Assembly: GCA_035771175.1 (NCBI GenBank)
Contig: JAYMFD010003772.1
Location: 1-64,000 of the forward strand
Source of the DNA: Paratinospora sagittata
Taxonomy: Eukaryota > Streptophyta > Magnoliopsida > Ranunculales > Menispermaceae
Reading direction: 5' to 3'
DNA: 64,000 nucleotides
Within the stretch, counting starts at the first letter, position 1. The number at the start of each line of letters is the position of its first letter. This document shows positions 61,601 to 64,000 of this stretch, one piece after another. The position numbers and the translations under genes were made by a program. The notes beneath the pieces are model-generated. The model saw nothing but the letters and a program-made list of their open reading frames with translations. It was not told the DNA's origin and searched no databases.

Positions 61601-64000
61601 AACTTTAGATTGAACAATGTTTTGAATTCAAATCATTTTTTAGTACTCTTGCTCTTTATTAACCTTCAACTTCAAATTTTATAAAACACTCATTCTCTGA
61701 TTTTCAAAAATTCAACACGCACCATATTTGCAAGTTAGATCGAGCTTTTCGAAGAGTTTTTCAAGAGAACAAAGTAATGATTCTTGCCTTTGCAAAAAAA
61801 GGCTTCGAATTGAATCAAAATTGCAATCTGTCTTGATGTTCAGCTAGTTCTTCATTTTATCCCTTGTGTGCGAAGATTTGCAGAGGCTATCCATTGTTTA
61901 AAACTCTAAGTATATGAAGTGGTCTTGACAAGATAACACATCAAAAAGGAACACATCACCTGTTTTGCATCAAGAACACATCAAACAATAGCTTTCGAAT
62001 TCTACAAAGATCAAGCTCGAAGAACGAAGACATATCTCATGTATAAGGCATTAGTTTGATCTCTGGTGTGTAGGGTAAACCCTCGATCAATCTCAGCACT
62101 AAAACTCTGAAAATTGCAAAGTCTTCAAAATCACTTTCGATATAGTATTTCATTTTGAAAAAAATGTTTTCTGAAAGGTTTTAATCATAATTTTAATGAG
62201 TTTTGAATTATTTAAAAGTGTTTAATCTTATATCAAAGTGGTATGAGTCAATGAAATGGTTCTTTAGTGTCTAAATATTAATTTTTCAAAAATAAGGCTA
62301 TCCAGCAATTTGCACGTCTTAGACTAAAATTCTTATATTTCTAACGAGAAAAATGTGGGCACTTCTGCTTGCTCGATTTTTCTATTCCTTCACAGTTTTG
62401 CCAGGTTATCTTAATTGAGATATTCTCTAGTAACACCTAGATGATTCCCATTGTCTCGCAGTCCCAAAAAACTTTAGATTGAACAATGTTTTGAATTCAA
62501 ATCATTTTTTAGTACTCTTGCTTTTTAACCTTCAACTTCAAATTTTATAAAACACTCATTCTCTGATTTTCAAAAATTCAACACGCACGATATTTGCAAG
62601 TTAGATTGAGGTTTTCGAAGAGTTTTTCAAGAGAAGAAAGTAATGATTCTTGCCTTTGCAAAAAAAGGCTTTGAATTGAATCAAAATTGCAATCTGTCTT
62701 GATGTTCAGCTAGTTCTTCATTTTATCCCTTGTGTGCTATGATTTACAGAGGCTATCCATTTTTTAAAACTCTAAGTATATGAAGTGGTCTAGGTAAGAT
62801 AACACATCAAAAAGGAACACATCACCTGTTTTGCGTCAAGAACCCATCAAACAATAGCTTTCGAATTCTACAAAGATCAAGCTCGAAGAACGAAGACATA
62901 TCTCACGTCTAATGCATTAGTTTGATCTTTGGTGTGTAGGGTAACCGCTCGATCACTCTCAGCACTAAAACTCTGAAAATTGCAAAGTCTTCAAAATCAC
63001 TTTGGATATAGTATTTCATTTTGAAAAAAATGTTTTTTGAAAGGTTTTAATCATAATTTTAATGAGTTTTGAATTATTTAAAAGTGTTTAATCTTATATC
63101 AAAGTGTTTTGAGTCAATGAAATGGTTCTTTAGTGTCAAAATATTAATTTTTCAAAAATAAGGCTATCCAGCAATTTGCACGTCTTAGACTAAAATCTTA
63201 TATTTCTAACGAGAAAAATGAGGGCATTTCTGCTTGCTCAATTTTTCTATTCCTTCACAGTTTTGCCAGGTTATCTTAATTGAAATATTCTCTAGTAACA
63301 CCTAGATGATTCCCATTGTCTCGCAGTCCCAAAAAACTTTAGATTGAACAATGTTTTGAATTCAAATCATTTTTTAGTACTCTTGCTCTTTAACCTTCAA
63401 CTTCAAATTTTATAAAACACTCATTCTCTGATTTTCAAAAATTCAACACGCACGATATTTGCAAGTTAGATTGAGCTTTTCGAAGAGTTTTTCAAGAGAA
63501 GAAAGTAATGATTCTTGCCTTTGCAAAAAAAGGCTTCGAAATGAATCAAAATTGCAATCTGTCTTGATGTTCAGCTAGTTCTTCATTTTATCCCTTGTGT
63601 GCTAAGATTTGCAGAGGCTATCCATTGTTTAAAACTCTAAGTATATGAAGTGGTCTCGGTAAGATAACACATCAAAGAGGAACACATCACCTGTTTTGCA
63701 TCAAGAACACATCAAACAATAGCTTTCGAATTCTACAATGATCAAGCTCGAAGAACGAAGACATATCTCATGTCTAACGCATTAGTTTGATCTCTGGTGT
63801 GTAAGGTAACCCTCGATCAATCTTAGCACTAAAACTCTGAAAATTGCAAATTCTTCAAAATCACTTTCGATATAGTATTTCATTTTGAAAAAAATGTTTT
63901 CTGAAAGGTTTTAATCATAATTTTAATGAGTTTTGAATTATTTAAAAGTGTTTAATTTTCTTATCAAAGTGGTATGAGTCAATGAAATGGTTCTTTAGTG
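49638..64000 (+). repeat. Tetrameric higher-order repeat A-B-C-D, 3460-3463 bp (copies 58-74)
   Basis: A units start at 49638, 53098, 59158 and 62621; B at 50503, 53963, 56560, 60023 and 63486 (partial); C at 51367, 54827, 57424 and 60887; D at 52232, 58292 and 61755; a D/A hybrid is at 55695. A has ACAAATATC and TTTGGATATAG. B has ATCAAAATTTTAATG, CAAACTGGTATG and CTCTATCCC. C has TCGTAGAACG and TTTAATGTTAT. D has TCTTGACAAG, ATGTATAAGGC, AAAATTCTTAT and TTGAGATATTC. The last three C units gained 3 bp (CTCTTTATTAACC) and CACATTCCC, absent from the first, so they descend from one later amplification. Same-type units look nearly identical. The final A and B copies (62621 and 63486) are more divergent. 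There is no gene. Confidence 0.9.
55695..56559 (+). repeat. D/A hybrid monomer (copy 65)
   Basis: This 865-bp unit starts as D (GTGTGCGAAGATTTGC, GGTCTTGACAAG up to 55870) and continues as A (TGCGTCAAGAACCC from 55909, then ACAAATATC, CACTATCAGC, TTTGGATATAG, TTAATTATAA). It lies between a C unit and a B unit, where C-D-A-B would be expected, so one monomer length is missing. The simplest reading is an in-register unequal exchange between D and A, with the junction inside 55871-55908, where the two types do not differ. Its start has GAGAAGAAAG rather than the GAGAACAAAG of the other D units. Confidence 0.85.

Larger units (their letters stand above)
1..64000 (+). repeat. Satellite DNA array, about 865-bp monomer, 73 full copies plus one partial
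   Basis: The same roughly 865-bp sequence recurs head to tail across the whole window in one orientation. Taking AGTTTTTCAAGAG as the arbitrary start, units begin at 1, 866, 1730, 2595, 3459, 4324, 5188 and so on to 63486; the block entries give every start. Most units are 863-866 bp, eight are 873-874 bp because of a 9-bp internal duplication, three are 868 bp, and one is 1148 bp because it holds a 278-bp insertion. Copies differ by scattered substitutions and 1-3 bp indels. The unit is A+T-rich and has no long open frame: the only frames of 80 or more codons in the window cross the insertion at 21.2-21.5 kb. Long-monomer satellites of this kind are typical of eukaryotic, often plant, heterochromatin. 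Whether this one is centromeric cannot be told from sequence. I do not recognise the family by name. Confidence 0.97.

Noticed and set aside
1..64000. CENP-B box in the monomer
   Set aside because: The core needs TTCG followed by A and CGGG at fixed spacing. TTCG occurs, but I see no CGGG in the satellite unit.
1..64000. CRISPR array or bacterial repeat region
   Set aside because: The repeats are about 865 bp, directly adjacent with no unique spacers, and there are no cas genes or any other prokaryotic genes.
1..64000. rDNA spacer, 5S, tRNA or histone tandem cluster
   Set aside because: No conserved rRNA, tRNA or histone sequence is recognisable in the monomer on either strand, and there is no long open frame.
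1..64000. Telomeric or simple-sequence repeats
   Set aside because: No TTTAGGG or TTAGGG arrays and no microsatellites are seen, apart from the T21 run in the LTR.

Overview
The window is one uninterrupted satellite DNA array with no protein-coding or RNA gene that I can support. A unit of about 865 bp (common lengths 862-868, or 873-874 in one subfamily) is repeated head to tail from base 1 to base 64000: 73 complete copies and a 515-bp partial copy. I set the phase arbitrarily at the segment beginning AGTTTTTCAAGAG; copy numbers below use that phase. Neither edge of the array is in the window, so 64 kb is a minimum size. The unit is A+T-rich (roughly 30% G+C by eye), and all copies share one orientation. 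A long-monomer satellite of this size indicates a eukaryotic chromosome, probably centromeric, pericentromeric or other constitutive heterochromatin. The one transposable element present looks like a plant-type Ty3/gypsy LTR, so a flowering plant is the best guess. I cannot name the species or the satellite family.

Layout. Bases 1-5187 alternate two monomer types (dimeric higher-order repeat, HOR, about 1729 bp). 5188-12105 is a mixed zone. 12106-15583 and 15584-19077 are two different dimers, each present twice (1739 and 1747 bp), and include a subfamily with a 9-bp internal duplication. 19078-22838 holds four copies, one split at 21257-21534 by a 278-bp solo-LTR-like insertion with an ATTTT target duplication. 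22839-26298 is a homogenised run of one type; 26299-29754 alternates two types again. At about 30.3-32.7 kb many diagnostic variants change together. 32349-40995 is a trimeric HOR (2594 bp), 40996-43586 a run of one of its types, and 43587-49637 holds looser copies, including an almost perfect 864-bp tandem duplication at 46181-47908. From 49638 to the end the array is a tetrameric HOR (A-B-C-D, 3460-3463 bp), containing a D/A hybrid monomer at 55695 that records an unequal exchange.

Nothing here works as an operon or pathway. The biology is array evolution: local amplification of blocks of 1, 2, 3 and 4 monomers, unequal exchange, short conversion-like tracts, and one retroelement insertion that was reduced to a solo LTR and has not been amplified with the satellite. 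Each monomer also carries palindromes, two short hairpins and a triplicated 9-bp motif that could matter for chromatin or protein binding, but the sequence alone does not show this. Similarity statements come from reading variant sites by eye; no alignment or percent identity was computed.
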